A stretch of 64,000 nt of DNA from Arabidopsis thaliana. Its lineage: Eukaryota; Streptophyta; Magnoliopsida; Brassicales; Brassicaceae. The position numbers and the translations under genes are program-made. The stretch covers positions 2,108,001 to 2,172,000 of the forward strand of contig NC_003076.8 of NCBI RefSeq assembly GCF_000001735.4. The letters are read 5' to 3'. Below, piece by piece: positions 32,598 to 44,322 of this stretch (positions are counted from its first letter, which is position 1; the number at the start of each line of letters is the position of its first letter). Under the pieces are notes generated by a model. It did no database searches. It was not told where the DNA came from and saw only the letters and a program-made list of their open reading frames with translations.

Positions 32598-34525
32598 ATG
32601 GGTAGGAAAAAGAAATCTAGGGCTTCGACAACCGAAGAAGATGAGATTGAGATGGATAATGCTGGCCCATCCTCTGAGACAAGTCTTTACGAGGTATTTT
32701 CGGATTTCTCTTTCCGATCGCTGCTCTTTCTCTCGCGTACTTAGGGTTTTATTAGGGATTTCAATTTAAGCTTGTTTTCTGGGTTTGGTTTATCATGATT
32801 CTAGAAAATAGTTTGGAATTTGTCTACTTTCATAAAATTTGGTGTTTTGATATATAAATTTTTATGTAGATTAAACACTAATCATAGGTTTTGATCAGTG
32901 ATCTTATATTTGATTAGGATTTTGGTATCAGGATGATTCGATTAGCTAAAAAGACAGAAATCAATAGAAACTAACTAATATCTCTCTGTCACTTTACTCA
33001 AAGGTTCTTGGAGTTGAAAGAAGAGCCACTTCACAGGAAATAAGAAAAGCATACCATAAGTTGGCATTGAAGCTTCACCCTGATAAAAATCAGGATGATA
33101 AGGTTAAATACACACTCTTTTACTTGAGATATTTTTTGGATTCATTTACATGAAGATTCTACTATTGTTTTGTTACAGGAAGCTAAAGACAAGTTCCAGC
33201 AGCTGCAAAAAGTGATATCAATTCTTGGTGATGAAGAGAAAAGGGCAGTCTATGATCAAACTGGCTCAATTGATGATGCTGTGAGTCTCTGTTTTTGTTG
33301 TGTTTGTTCAGTTTGATCGAGTGAAGAAAGCACTTAACTTCCTCATTAGTATTATGAGATTTTCTTAAACCTGAGGTGTTTTTCCATGCTCGTTAGGATA
33401 TTCCTGGAGATGCGTTTGAGAATTTGCGGGATTTCTTCCGGGACATGTATAAGAAGGTAGCAGAAACTTTCACTAGTGATACCTTTTACACATCTGCTTC
33501 TGCTGCTTACACTAACTTTTTTTTTTTGTGTTGCTGCTTATATATAGGTCAACGAAGCTGATATTGAAGAGTTTGAGGCAAACTACAGGGGATCTGAGTC
33601 AGAGAAGAAAGACTTGCTTGAGCTTTTCAACAAGTTTAAGGGTAAAATGAACAGGTAATTCATCATCCTTTCTTTTCGATATTGTTGAGGTTGTGAGTTG
33701 ATTTATATATATATTTTCTTCCCAGGCTATTCTGCTCAATGCTTTGCTCGGACCCCAAGCTTGATTCACACCGTTTCAAAGACATGCTTGATGAGGCCAT
33801 TGCAGCAGGTAATTTATCTTTCTGTATTTAGTATATACGTCTTACAAGATTATCTTCTCATCTATGGAATCCTTGACGTTATAAGATGAGCTTGCCTTCT
33901 ATTTGTACATCTATGAATTTTGATAACGCAATAGAATTTGATATTGTGCCTTCTCCAGTTAGAGGATGAGTGTAAAATGTACCATATCCCTTTAGCTGTG
34001 TGTTTGATGGTTCATATTCCACCTAAATATGCATTCTAATTTTTTTATTCCAGTTTGGTGATCCTGATCTGAAATCTATGTAAACTTGGGAGAGTTGCTG
34101 ATTATCAAGTGTGATTTCCTTTTCAGGAGAAGTGAAGTCAAGCAAGGCATATGAGAAATGGGCAAATAAAATTTCAGAAACGAAACCGCCCACCAGTCCA
34201 TTGAGGAAGAGGAAGAAGAAGAAGTAAAATCTCTGCCTTCGTTTCTTAATTATTTCCACCAATCAAACTTAACCTTGTTGTGACCACCTTGCTTCAATTT
34301 GTATATACTTGTAGGTCAGCAGCAAAGGATTCAGAGACAGATCTTTGCTTGATGATTGCGAAACGACAAGAGGAGAGGAAAGGGAAGGTGGACTCGATGT
34401 TTTCATCACTTATCTCTAGGTATGGTGGTGATGCGGAAGCAGAGCCCACTGAAGAAGAATTTGAAGCTGCCCAGAGAAGGATTGAAAGCAAAAGAAAACC
34501 ATCCAAGAAGTCTAGAGGAAAGTAG
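32598..34525 (+). CDS. J6: DnaJ (Hsp40) co-chaperone ATJ6
   Basis: Eight exons (32598-32693, 33004-33102, 33179-33280, 33397-33456, 33548-33654, 33726-33808, 34127-34223, 34315-34525) give 284 residues, as known for ATJ6 (At5g06910). The J domain spans about residues 30-97 ([20 protein letters not shown], with HPD in ALKLHPDKN); it stimulates the ATPase of Hsp70. There is no Gly/Phe-rich or zinc-finger region, so this is a type III (class C) J protein of the DNAJC9 group, which in animals assists histone handling. The C-terminal half is strongly charged, with Lys-rich ends ([19 protein letters not shown]) that could act as nuclear signals. The last intron starts inside an AAG run (GAA/GTAAAA at 34224); if retained it brings an immediate TAA stop. 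Confidence 0.93.
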
Positions 34526-34857
34526 AGGTCTTAAAGCAGAGTTGTCTTCTAGTAGTATTTGTGATGGAACAAGAATGTTTATTTTCTTTCAAAATTGCAT
34601 CAATTTCAAAATTGCATCAATTTCAAAAATCAGTAAATATTTCGATTATTGCTTTATAAATTGAGGAATTATCTTCTCAAAATTTTGATGCTCTCCATAA
34701 AAAAAATGAAGTTGACCTATTATTTACAGGACGAGACTGAACCCAAACGGTGAAATAGAAAAACTCTATTTGCTAATCCAAATTTTCTCCAAGAAAACAT
34801 ATCTTTGACGACCTATCTTCTTCTCCAAGAAACAGTTAGGGTTTATCTTTTGAAGCG
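34526..34857. other. ATJ6 3' region and FLA21 leader
   Basis: A 17-bp unit TTTCAAAATTGCATCAA is repeated in tandem at 34587-34603 and 34604-34620 with a partial third copy, in the likely ATJ6 3' UTR. A telo-box-like TTAGGGTTT lies at about 34837-34845 before FLA21. No gene is seen. Confidence 0.5.
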
Positions 34858-35919
34858 ATGGGTTGTTGTTCATCAGATTGCTTCGTCTACTTCATCCTCT
34901 CCATTGCTTTAGCTTTCATGGCCATCTCCACCACTCTACGTTCACCTCCGGATTCCGAACCCACAATACCCATTGCTTTTTCTTCCTCTTCGCCTTCTCT
35001 CTCTTTAAACGCCTCAAACACTCTACGGCAATCTAATTTCAAAGCAATAGCCACTCTTCTCCACATCTCCCCTGAGATCTTCCTCTCTTCTTCTCCCAAC
35101 ACAACCCTCTTTGCCATCGAAGATGCTTCCTTCTTCAACACGTCATCGCTTCATCCTTTGTTTCTCAAGCAGCTTCTTCACTATCACACACTCCCTCTTA
35201 TGCTTTCGATGGATGACCTTCTCAAGAAGCCTCAAGGAACCTGTCTCCCAACGCTTCTCCACCACAAGAGTGTCCAAATATCCACTGTTAATCAAGAATC
35301 AAGAACAGCTGAAGTCAATCATGTCCGTATCACACACCCCGACATGTTTCTTGGAGATTCATTGGTCATTCACGGAGTTATTGGACCATTCTCTCCTCTG
35401 CAACCTCACAGTGATCATCTTATCCACACACCTTTATGTCAATCTGATACAACAAACAAAACCAGTAACAACGAAGAAGTTCCAGTTAGCATAGACTGGA
35501 CTCGGATTGTTCAGCTTCTAAGTTCAAATGGGTTTGTGCCATTTGCAATTGGATTGCACTCTGTTCTCAACAGGATTGTGAACGATCATAATCATCACAA
35601 GAACTTGACCGGTGTAACGATTCTAGCTACACCGAATCTGGTCTCATTGTCATCTGCTTCTCCGTTTTTGTATGAAGTTGTGAGACATCACATTCTTGTT
35701 CAACGGCTTACATACAAAGATTTTGCTTCAATGTCTGATAAAGCCACAGTGAAGACATTGGATCCTTACCAAGATCTTACAATCACGAGAAGAAATGTTA
35801 ATTCGTCTGGAGGAGATTTCATGATTTCTGGAGTTGAGATTGTAGATCCAGATATGTTCTCTTCTTCCAACTTTGTAATTCATGGAATATCACACACTCT
35901 AGAGATCCCACATGTATAA
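34858..35919 (+). CDS. FLA21: Fasciclin-like protein FLA21
   Basis: Intronless frame of 353 residues matching FLA21 (At5g06920). A hydrophobic N-terminal segment (CFVYFILSIALAFMAI) acts as signal peptide or anchor. A Ser-rich linker leads to two FAS1-like domains, about 50-175 and 205-345, each ending in an H2-like VIHG motif (SLVIHGVIGPF and NFVIHGISHTL). FAS1 domains mediate adhesion at the cell surface. Unlike typical fasciclin-like arabinogalactan proteins there is no long Pro/Ala/Ser glycomodule, and the C-terminus (HTLEIPHV) has no hydrophobic GPI signal, so membrane attachment, if any, is by the N-terminal segment. Its function is not known to me. Confidence 0.9.
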   Translation: MGCCSSDCFVYFILSIALAFMAISTTLRSPPDSEPTIPIAFSSSSPSLSLNASNTLRQSNFKAIATLLHISPEIFLSSSPNTTLFAIEDASFFNTSSLHPLFLKQLLHYHTLPLMLSMDDLLKKPQGTCLPTLLHHKSVQISTVNQESRTAEVNHVRITHPDMFLGDSLVIHGVIGPFSPLQPHSDHLIHTPLCQSDTTNKTSNNEEVPVSIDWTRIVQLLSSNGFVPFAIGLHSVLNRIVNDHNHHKNLTGVTILATPNLVSLSSASPFLYEVVRHHILVQRLTYKDFASMSDKATVKTLDPYQDLTITRRNVNSSGGDFMISGVEIVDPDMFSSSNFVIHGISHTLEIPHV

Positions 35920-37138
35920 CCATTTTCTTCTTTCCTTTGTAGATAGCTACACACATTCATGTGATTTTTTTTTTTTTATGCATATAACACATTCATTCTT
36001 TTTTTTGTTTGTTAATAAGGAAATATTGTTTTTAGTAATATGTAAATGTTATTATCTCTATAATTTATTTTTCACTTTTAAAGTTTAAACCAAGACTACC
36101 ATTCAGTAAAATAATATAAAATCTAGTTGTATCATTTATACAAGGTAATCATTCAACTTCACATATTTCTCTGTATTTATAGTTTTTGTTCTACCATTGA
36201 CTATTCTTCATCTTTTATTCGTGTCATTTTTTGTTTGTCTTGTGGATAATACACAACCAAAAATATTAATTTGGAAATATATAAATTAACGGATATAAAA
36301 TAAGGAAACGAGGCCAAAAAATGTGGTAAAACGTCTTATTGGGAAGATCACGACCTGTAGGTGTAACCGAATCATCCTAATTTTGATTAAACTAATCACC
36401 GACCGATCCAGAGAGATCGAAAAAGACGTAATCCTCTTTTAAACCTGATCGAGTCACACTCACAAAACCATAACTGTTATTCCCTCAAAATCCTCTCATT
36501 TTTTCTCTTAATTCTCTGCTCACCAAACTTGGATCTCGCACCAGTTTCTTTGTTTCAGGTAACATTCATTGTAATATTGCATCATCACTCACATATTCCT
36601 CCGATTTTCATTTATACATCCTCGTTGTTAGCTTCATCAATCTCATCATTTCATTAGAAACCGATCAACAGAGTCGTTTTTGTGTGTATTATAATTAAGT
36701 AATAGTAAGACACAAAGACGTGCTCATATGCTGTTAATGCCCCCATGTGTCGTGGTAAGCGGCCAAAAAAAAAATATTGTTTGCAAGTTGATTTAATTAT
36801 ATTTTAATAAGTAGTATATGAATGAATAGTGGGATCTGATGAATGAATGAAATGTTTGTTTGTCTGTGAGGAAACATCCGTTGCTGTCACGAGTTATGAC
36901 CAAGCTAATAATGTCCGTAAAGTGTGAGCAAACTTGTGCTCATGTTCTCTTGCTTGCTTCTCAAGATTATAATCATCATGAATCTCTCAGCCTTACTTAT
37001 CTTATCTGACTTTTTTTTCTTCTCTTTGATTGACTAAGACAATAAAGCTTCTTGCATTCTTCTGCAGAATGTGATTTTGAGGATCTTGAGAATTTCAACT
37101 TCATTGTCTGTTAGTCTCTCTTGTGAATTTCTTTGGAG
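35920..37138. other. Intergenic region and 5' UTR intron of the nucleolar-like gene
   Basis: 35920 to about 36400 is AT-rich spacer. A 5' UTR exon appears to end at 36558 (TTTCAG/GTAACA) and a 509-nt leader intron runs to 37067 (TCTGCAG). No coding gene is supported. Confidence 0.5.
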
Positions 37139-39849
37139 ATGAAAAGATTCGAGAGGCCAAGAACTTCGATTCACTCGCAGCCAAGGACCAGTACCAGTTC
37201 AGGTAAGAAAGATCAGAAGCCGCGTAGTAGTAGTAGTAAAGGATCTGGTGTGAAACCGTTGAATGCGGCTCAGCTGGTTTCTAGAGTTTTAGATGCAACA
37301 ACAGCTTCTGAGCCTTCTTCAGTCGCTGTAACTGATTCAACTACTGGATCAGAGTCTTCTGAAGTCTATGAGAATGTGAATGTGCATTACATGGATGATG
37401 CTAATGAGAAATCAAGAACTGATGGCAATCTAGTGGGTTGTGAAGAAGAAGAAGGTAATGGTGATGAATCAGACACTGAGACAAACAATGGGTCTGTTTC
37501 TTGGTCTCAATGTGAACTGTTTTCCCCTGAAGAGAAGAAATCAGAAAGACCATCAATGGTTTCCAAAAGTAAAAGCTCTCAGGATAGACCTTTAACATCT
37601 AAAGGACGTACTAATATTGCTGATTCGGTTAGATCTCGATCCAATACCTTCCACAGTACTGCTAGAAAGACAGTAAGATCGAGTAAGAGTCAGGCAAAAG
37701 CTTTGTCTGATTTCTCCTCTTATAGAAGCTCTGAAAACAACAAGGCTTTCTCTTCTGCTTCACCAGTTGATTCAACGCCTTTTGAGGAGGGGAAAGAAGA
37801 TGATGAGTTTGAAGATGCTTTGAATAGCGTTCATAACAATGAGAGTGATAATGAAACACTTGTGTACAAGGAGAAGAAAAGGAGTGATGTGGAGAAAGTC
37901 TTAGCTCAAAAGATTGAGACCATGGAAGCTCGAATCGAGAAACTTGAAGAAGAGTTGAGAGAAGTGGCTGCTCTTGAGATGTCACTATACTCTGTATTTC
38001 CAGAACATGGGAGCTCATCACACAAGTTGCATAAACCTGCAAGAAATCTTTCTAGACTCTATGCACTTGCTAGAAAAAATCAGAGTGAAAACAAGATAAT
38101 CTCAGTAACCAAAAACATTGTGTCTGGTCTGTCCTTGTTGCTGAAATCCTGTGGAAGTGATGTATCGAGGTAATCAAAAGAAATGTTTCTTCTTCTTGTA
38201 CATATGTTGTTCCTATAGGTTCTGGTGAATCTTATTATTTGCTTGTCTTATCTTTGGCTCAGGTTAACTTACTGGTTGTCCAACACTGTCATGTTGCGAG
38301 AGATCATTTCACTGGATTTTGGTAGCTCAAAGCTAAATGGATTAAATTCTCTTAAAGAAGATTGGGGTGATGTGAGAACTCTGATAGCGGCATTAAGAAG
38401 AGTTGAATCATGTTTTTTCACCCAAGCAGTTGAATCTATCTGGTCACAGGTAACTATGTTCAATGCAAGCTGAAATAACATGTTCTGCAGATGTTAAATG
38501 GCTTTAGATTTCCACTCCTTCTGTTAGGTAATGATGGTTCATATGATACCTCAAGGAGTAGACTCGACGATGGGTGAAATGATCGGTAATTTTTCAGAAC
38601 CAGCAACATGTGACCGGTTACAAGAGAGCTTTTCTGTTAACCTATGGAAAGAAGCTTTTGAGGAGGCTCTTCAACGGCTATGTCCTGTTCAGGCAACAAG
38701 GCGTCAATGTGGTTGTTTGCATGTGTTGACCAGAATGGTACACTTTTTTTCCTTTCCTTCTTCTGGTGGAATGTTGGTTTCTCTTCTGGACTGAAAATGA
38801 CATGTTCTGTCTAATTAGGTTATGGAGCAATGCATTGTAAGACTTGATGTGGCTATGTTCAATGCTATTCTCCGTGAGTCGGCTCATCACATACCGACTG
38901 ACTCTGCCTCTGATCCCATTGCTGACTCAAGAGTTCTGCCAATTCCAGCAGGGGTTTTGAGCTTTGAATCTGGAGTAAAACTGAAAAACACGGTATTCAC
39001 GTTAACCATTTGATGTCCTTTTTTCTAGCTAGATATGAGTCACAAGTCATAAAGCTAATATAAACGTTCATACAGGTTAGTTACTGGTCGAGATTGCTTA
39101 CAGACATCTTTGGGATTGATGTTGAGCAAAAAATGCAGAGAGGAGATGAGACATTTAAACCTTTCCACTTGCTCAATGAACTGAGTGATCTCCTTATGCT
39201 TCCAAAAGAAATGTTTGTGGACAGTTCCACCAGAGATGAGGTATGTATGCTTCATGATTTAGAACTGCTTATCAACCCTACAAAGCTGTGATCTCTTATA
39301 TTGCTTGGTTTCTTCATCTAGCTTCTTGTTTACTTTTTTGGGTTTCCACAGGTCTGCCCATCAATTGGCCTGAGTTTGATAAAAAGGATAGTATGCAATT
39401 TCACCCCCGATGAATTCTGCCCGTATCCTGTTCCAGGAACTGTGCTTGAGGAACTCAACGCTCAGGTTGATCTACTTATGTTCTGTGCTTTATTGACTGG
39501 GTACAAAGAAAAGTTGTCTTGCTAAAAGCCTAAACCTATGTTGTTTTTGTGTTTCCAGAGCATACTTGAGAATAGAAGCTTATCTAGAGATACAGCTAGA
39601 GGCTTTCCTCGGCAAGTCAATCCGGTTTCATATTCTCCTCCTTCTTGTAGCCACTTGACAGACATTGTTGCAGAGTTCAGTGTCAAACTTAAGCTTTCTA
39701 TGACACACAAAAATGGATACAGCAGCAACGAGAAGGTAGAAACACCAAGATCTCCTCCATACTACAACGTCATCAAAGGGGCTGTAGCGAAGGATAACCT
39801 CAATCTTTCTGAGACTAATGAAAGATACAGACTCCTTGGAGAAGCCTAA
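37139..39849 (+). CDS. gar2/nucleolar-like coiled-coil protein (At5g06930)
   Basis: Seven exons (37139-38169, 38263-38449, 38528-38737, 38819-38992, 39076-39240, 39352-39465, 39559-39849) give 723 residues. The first ATG in frame is at 37139. The first 240 residues are low-complexity, rich in Ser, Lys and acidic runs, which is why the family is called nucleolar or gar2-like. A coiled coil follows at about 250-285 (AQKIETMEARIEKLEEELRE). The rest is ordered: RLTYWLSNTVMLREII and the Cys/Arg stretch TRRQCGCLHVLTRMVMEQC resemble the dilute/cargo-binding region of myosin XI tails. Related Arabidopsis proteins share this layout. Function is unknown; the nucleolar label rests only on composition, and a link to vesicle or cytoskeleton cargo is my inference from the dilute-like part. 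Confidence 0.88.
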
Positions 39850-40077
39850 ACCTGGCTTAAATTACCAGAAAGTGCCTGCGGAAATTCCAAACTTATCGGG
39901 AAGTACATTAAAAGTCCAATTCTTATTATCCTTGAAGATCAAATGACCAATGTACATTACTACATACTCTAATGTTACACAAACAAAACATACCATCTTG
40001 CTCTTGGACCATTTCCATAAAAGCTTGATTTTTGAGTTCAAACCAGTGCTAAGAAACGGTCTCTCTTGGTTTATTGT

Positions 40078-42771
40078 TTATGCGGAAACTGGTGAGACAG
40101 AAGAACTAATACCCTCAAGCAGTTTAATAACTTTAACCAGTGAAGGTCGTTTCTCTGCAGCAACGGCGGTGCAATCTAGAGCAATGTCTAAGGTCTTTCG
40201 CATGTCTGATTGGCAAGAATCGGACAAGATCTTTTGGTCAAGAACTTGTGCAGCTCCATCTGTCAGGTTTATCTTCCTCCTGACCTGCTTCACTATGTCA
40301 AGGGACTCCCCAGAAGAGCCTTCTTCTGCTTTCTCTGCGCTTTGTCCCGTTACAAGTTCTAGTAATACAACACCAAAACTGTAAACATCCATATCTTCTG
40401 TTGCTTTCTTGCTGTAATGGTTTTCTGAATCACATCAAGGAAAAAAATTTCACTAAAGGTTTGCATGTACAGAAAAACTCAGTCGTCCTAGATATTTACC
40501 TGGTGCAGTATAGCAGGAGTTGGTGTTTGCATGTACCAGAGACTGAAAAGCAGTTTCTCCAACGATATGGTCAAGAGCAAAATCAGAGAGCTTGGGTTCG
40601 AAATCTTTGTCCAAGAAAATGTTTGCTGATTTTAGGTTCCTATGGAGTAAGTGTGGCACATAGTCTTTGCTAATGTAAGCCAATGCTTGAGCAACACCTA
40701 GTGCTATCTTCAACCTAATACTCCACGGCAGTTGGTCGCCAGCTCTCGATAGCATATCATGTAAGCTACCATTTTGTGTGAATTCATAGATCAAGAAGAT
40801 CATCTCGTCTTTGAAGCAAAACCCAAGAATTCGAGTAATGTTCTTATGCCGTATCTTTGCTATGGTTCTCACTTGAGCTTTCAGAGATTTCGAGGATATA
40901 TTCTTAGAATTCACAAGCTTCTTCACAGCTAATAACTCCCCACTAGATAAACTGAGAACGTATACTTCACTTCCGGAAGGACAACTTTCATTCACCACTT
41001 TCATCAACTCATGCTCAGTTAACTTGAAGGGATAATAAAACTCCGAGCGCCAAGTACTCTTGAATTGCACTTTCTTTCGAGAATAACGATATAACACCGC
41101 AAGGAAAGTGGCAATAGCAAGTGCTAAACATATCAAAGATAACACCAACGCTTTACCACCTTTTTTATGGAAGTTAGACCGATCAGAGGAGCAAGAATTG
41201 GGTAAACCGGGTCCACAAAGCTCAGGATTTCCTTGCAGAAAGGAAGCTGGTAACCCGGAGACCAGAGAGTGAGGTACCTCACCTGATAATCCATTGAATG
41301 ACACGTTAAAAAGAGCAAGCTTTAGGTTCTGTAAGCCTTGAGGGATCAAACCAGTAAGACTATTATCAGATAGATCAAGATAGGTCAGAACATGTAAATC
41401 AGCAAGTGATGGCGGGATTTCTCCGGTGAATGCATTGCCTGCTAGAGACAAAGAGACAAGCTTCTTGCAGTTTTTCAGTTCTGGGATCTTTCCTAAGAGC
41501 CTATTGTGAGAGATGTTTACAATACTAAGGACAGGTGAGTCGCAAAAATTCGGCGGTAACTCTCCACTAAACCGGTTTTGTGAAGCAGAAAACTTATACA
41601 AGCTCTTAACCAATCCAAGACCATGTGGGATTTCACCAGAAAAGGAATTGTTGACTATCTCAACTTGCTCCAATGCAGAAGCCAAAGACACAGACTCTGG
41701 CACTTGACCTGTGAACCGATTATTATCCGCTCTAATAATCTTAATCCTGGGTAATTTCCACAACACAACTGGAAACTCACCAGAAAATCCATTGTTCTGC
41801 ACTTGAAGCCTCTCCAGACTAAGGCATTCACCAATGGAGTTAGGCAATGACCCTTCAAAGAAATTCGAGTGGAGAGAAAGGTTAATAAGCCTTTTACCAC
41901 TGCAAATGCCACTAGGGAAAGAGCCAGATAACTTATTCTGTGAGACATCAAGAGACACTAAGTTCTTGAGAGAAGGGCCTAATGATCGAGGAATCTCACC
42001 ACTCAGGTTGTTCAAACTCAGATCCAAGGTTCTCAAACTTGTCAAACCAACAAACGAAGTAGGAATCTCTCCATGGAACCCTGACCTATGCAACAGAAGC
42101 TGTTCAAGCTTGTCTAGCTTCCCAAGAAAAGAAGGAATCTCACTAACCAAATAGCTGTTTTCAGACAAATCAAGAACAACAAGCTCACTTAGCTTCCCAA
42201 TAGCAGGAGGGACGATACCAGTGAGCAAATTACTTCCCAAGTTGAGAACTTGGAGATTAAACAATAACCCTAAATCTTCTGGAATCATACCTTCGACATG
42301 GTTACTGCTAAAGTCAATAACTTTCAAGGAACTAAACTCAGAAATCTGATCAGGGATTGTGCCCCAGATGAGATTAGAGCTGAGATTAAGAGTCTCTAAA
42401 GTAACACAACGAGACAACTGAAGTGGGATAGGCTGATTGAAGAAGTTCAAGGAGAGGTCAAGGTGAGTGAGGTAAGGGAGGTCACAAATGGAGTCAGAGA
42501 TTTCACCAGAAAGATTCAAACTTTGAAGGTTAATGGAAGAGACGTAAAGAGTAGGAGCTCTAGTACATGTGATACCAGTCCAGTTACAATGGTGCGAAGA
42601 AGAAGTGTTAAACCAACCTGAAAGAGAGCCTTTTGGATCATCAAAGGAGGCTTTGAATCTGAGAAGGTTACCAAGTTCCTCGTTCTCTGTGAAAGAGAAG
42701 GTCTTGGTGAAGAAGAAGAAGAATGTCAAGGCTAGTGAGATTGAAAACTGGTGCTTGAATCTGGTAGCCAT
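40078..42771 (-). CDS. LRR receptor-like protein kinase, probably inactive (At5g06940)
   Basis: Exons 40500-42771 and 40078-40424 give 872 residues. There is a signal peptide (1-26), an N-terminal LRR cap with NWTGITC, about twenty extracellular LRRs, a transmembrane helix near 541-562 (ALVLSLICLALAIATFLAVLY) and an intracellular kinase-like domain. Subdomain II keeps its lysine (LLAVKKL), but the catalytic loop reads HRNLKSAN (Asp to Asn) near 707 and the Mg-binding motif is DFA, not DFG, near 727. The family knowledge is therefore a plasma-membrane pseudokinase or co-receptor; UniProt also labels it probably inactive as I recall. The intron falls in the activation segment (YTAPG). The 5' leader has a GTGAGA hexamer repeat. 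Its ligand is unknown. Confidence 0.92.
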
Positions 42772-42825
42772 TAATGAGTTAAGAATAGAGAATGAAGAGG
42801 ATCTGCTGAATGAGTGAAGTAGTGA

Positions 42826-42829
<4 letters not shown>

Positions 42830-42859
<30 letters not shown>
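42830..42859 (+). repeat. (GTGAGA)5 microsatellite in the leader of the LRR gene
   Basis: Five perfect GTGAGA units, about 60 bp before the start codon of the minus-strand LRR gene, so TCTCAC repeats in its probable 5' UTR. Pyrimidine-rich leader repeats are common in plants. Confidence 0.8.
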
Positions 42860-42863
<4 letters not shown>

Positions 42864-44322
42864 ATTGAATTTCAGGTGTTGAAAATACGGGGTGGGTTTT
42901 GCAATTATAAGATAGTAGGGTTGGTTAATGGTAAAAATAAAGAGTATAGGGTTTAGTTTGAAATTTCCCGTTAAATTTTGGTCGAGGGTCTATGGGGAAC
43001 TGGTAGATTTGTAGACAAAACGACGTCTCGGAGATTGGAATTTCGGATCGTGTCTCTCTCTGTTTCTTTGTTTCAATCCGATTTCGAATCAAGCCCTTTA
43101 CTTGTGCACCTTCAAGATTTCGTTTTTCCAGGTCAGTTTCTTCATCAAGCCAACCTTTTTTTCTAGGGTTTTTCTTCCTTTGTTTTTTTTCTGGGAGTTT
43201 TCTCCTTCACAGTCCTAAGAAGCTACTTGTTAACTCTGTCTTTTTGCTTTTGAAGTTAAACCTAGTTGACTTTCTCAAGCTTAAAGAGTTCAGCTTTTTT
43301 TTTTTTTTAATTGGTGATTTTGTTCTTAATTTTGAGCTACCAAAATCATCGAATTAAATGTTAATCTCTTGAATTCTGTTTCGGTGGTAGTTTCTTGGTT
43401 TGAAATCATAGCTGCAGCTTCATGCCGAATTCTCACTGGTTCTAGATTTAGAGTTTAGCTTTTTTTTTTTACTTTACTCGGATATGAATACTGAGTAAGG
43501 AATTGAGTCAACTCGGATGTGAATACTGAATAGTTTTTGTTCTAGCTAGAGTTGCAAAACTAAGAGATTCAGCTACTGAAGCTACTTTAGTGTCATTCAA
43601 ACTGAATTGAAATGATGTGTGTGAGTGTGACTGTACCTAATTTTTCAAACTCAGGCATTTTCGACTGTGCCAACACCTTAAGTCTCACTGATTTTGACTT
43701 TGATCCGCGAGCTAAGCTTAAGGTCTGAATGAGTTTCTCAGACTTTGTAGATTGTGCAAGCTACATGTCTGATTGGGTTTGATGAATTGCTTTAAAGGTT
43801 GTGTTTTTGATGGGCTATTTTTGTCAGTCTGTTAGCTACAAACAGATTGTTCTTATATATTTGACTTTGTGACTTATGGTAGTCAGCAGAATTTCCCTTA
43901 GGACACTTTGAATAAGTAAAGGACTCTTTAGCATTCTTTAGCTGGCTTGTTTAACTGAAACAAACTAGAGAACCTTTTTCTTGACTTTATAGGACATAAT
44001 TGAAAACTATGTTAGCAAAAGAGATGGTATGTAATGCTGTTTTTTTTTGTGCTCATTCAGCGCAGCCAATGCTCCGGGTGACCAACATTTGTTCCTGATT
44101 CATTTCCTATTGATTCGTATTGGTAGGTGTTGATCTTTCTTTTATATTCTATCACCTAATTTTGTTCTTTCTGTCTTTTTTTCTTTTTCTTAATTTCCTT
44201 CCGAATCCTGGCAGTCTGTGCACACAAGAGAAATTTCAAGAAGTTGTTACTAAAAGAGAGGCCACAAGTGGATATTGTCTTTGTTATCAAGTGTTAGTAC
44301 AGAAAAGTGGTGAGAAAGTAAT
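42860..44322. other. LRR gene promoter and TGA2 5' UTR with leader intron
   Basis: The divergent upstream region of the LRR gene runs to about 42970; then the TGA2 leader begins. A CCAG/GTCAGT donor at 43131/43132 and a pyrimidine tract ending TGGCAG at 44214 suggest a long 5' UTR intron of about 1.1 kb. No coding gene is supported inside it. Confidence 0.45.

Noticed and set aside
34887-35141. Antisense 84-codon frame in FLA21
   Set aside because: A shadow of the FLA21 codons; rich in Glu/Lys/Met only because it mirrors a Ser/Phe-rich region.
40590-40605. GGTTCGAAATC resembling a tRNA T-loop
   Set aside because: It is inside the coding region of the LRR kinase-like gene and no acceptor stem or anticodon arm can be drawn. 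No tRNA gene was found by eye in the window.
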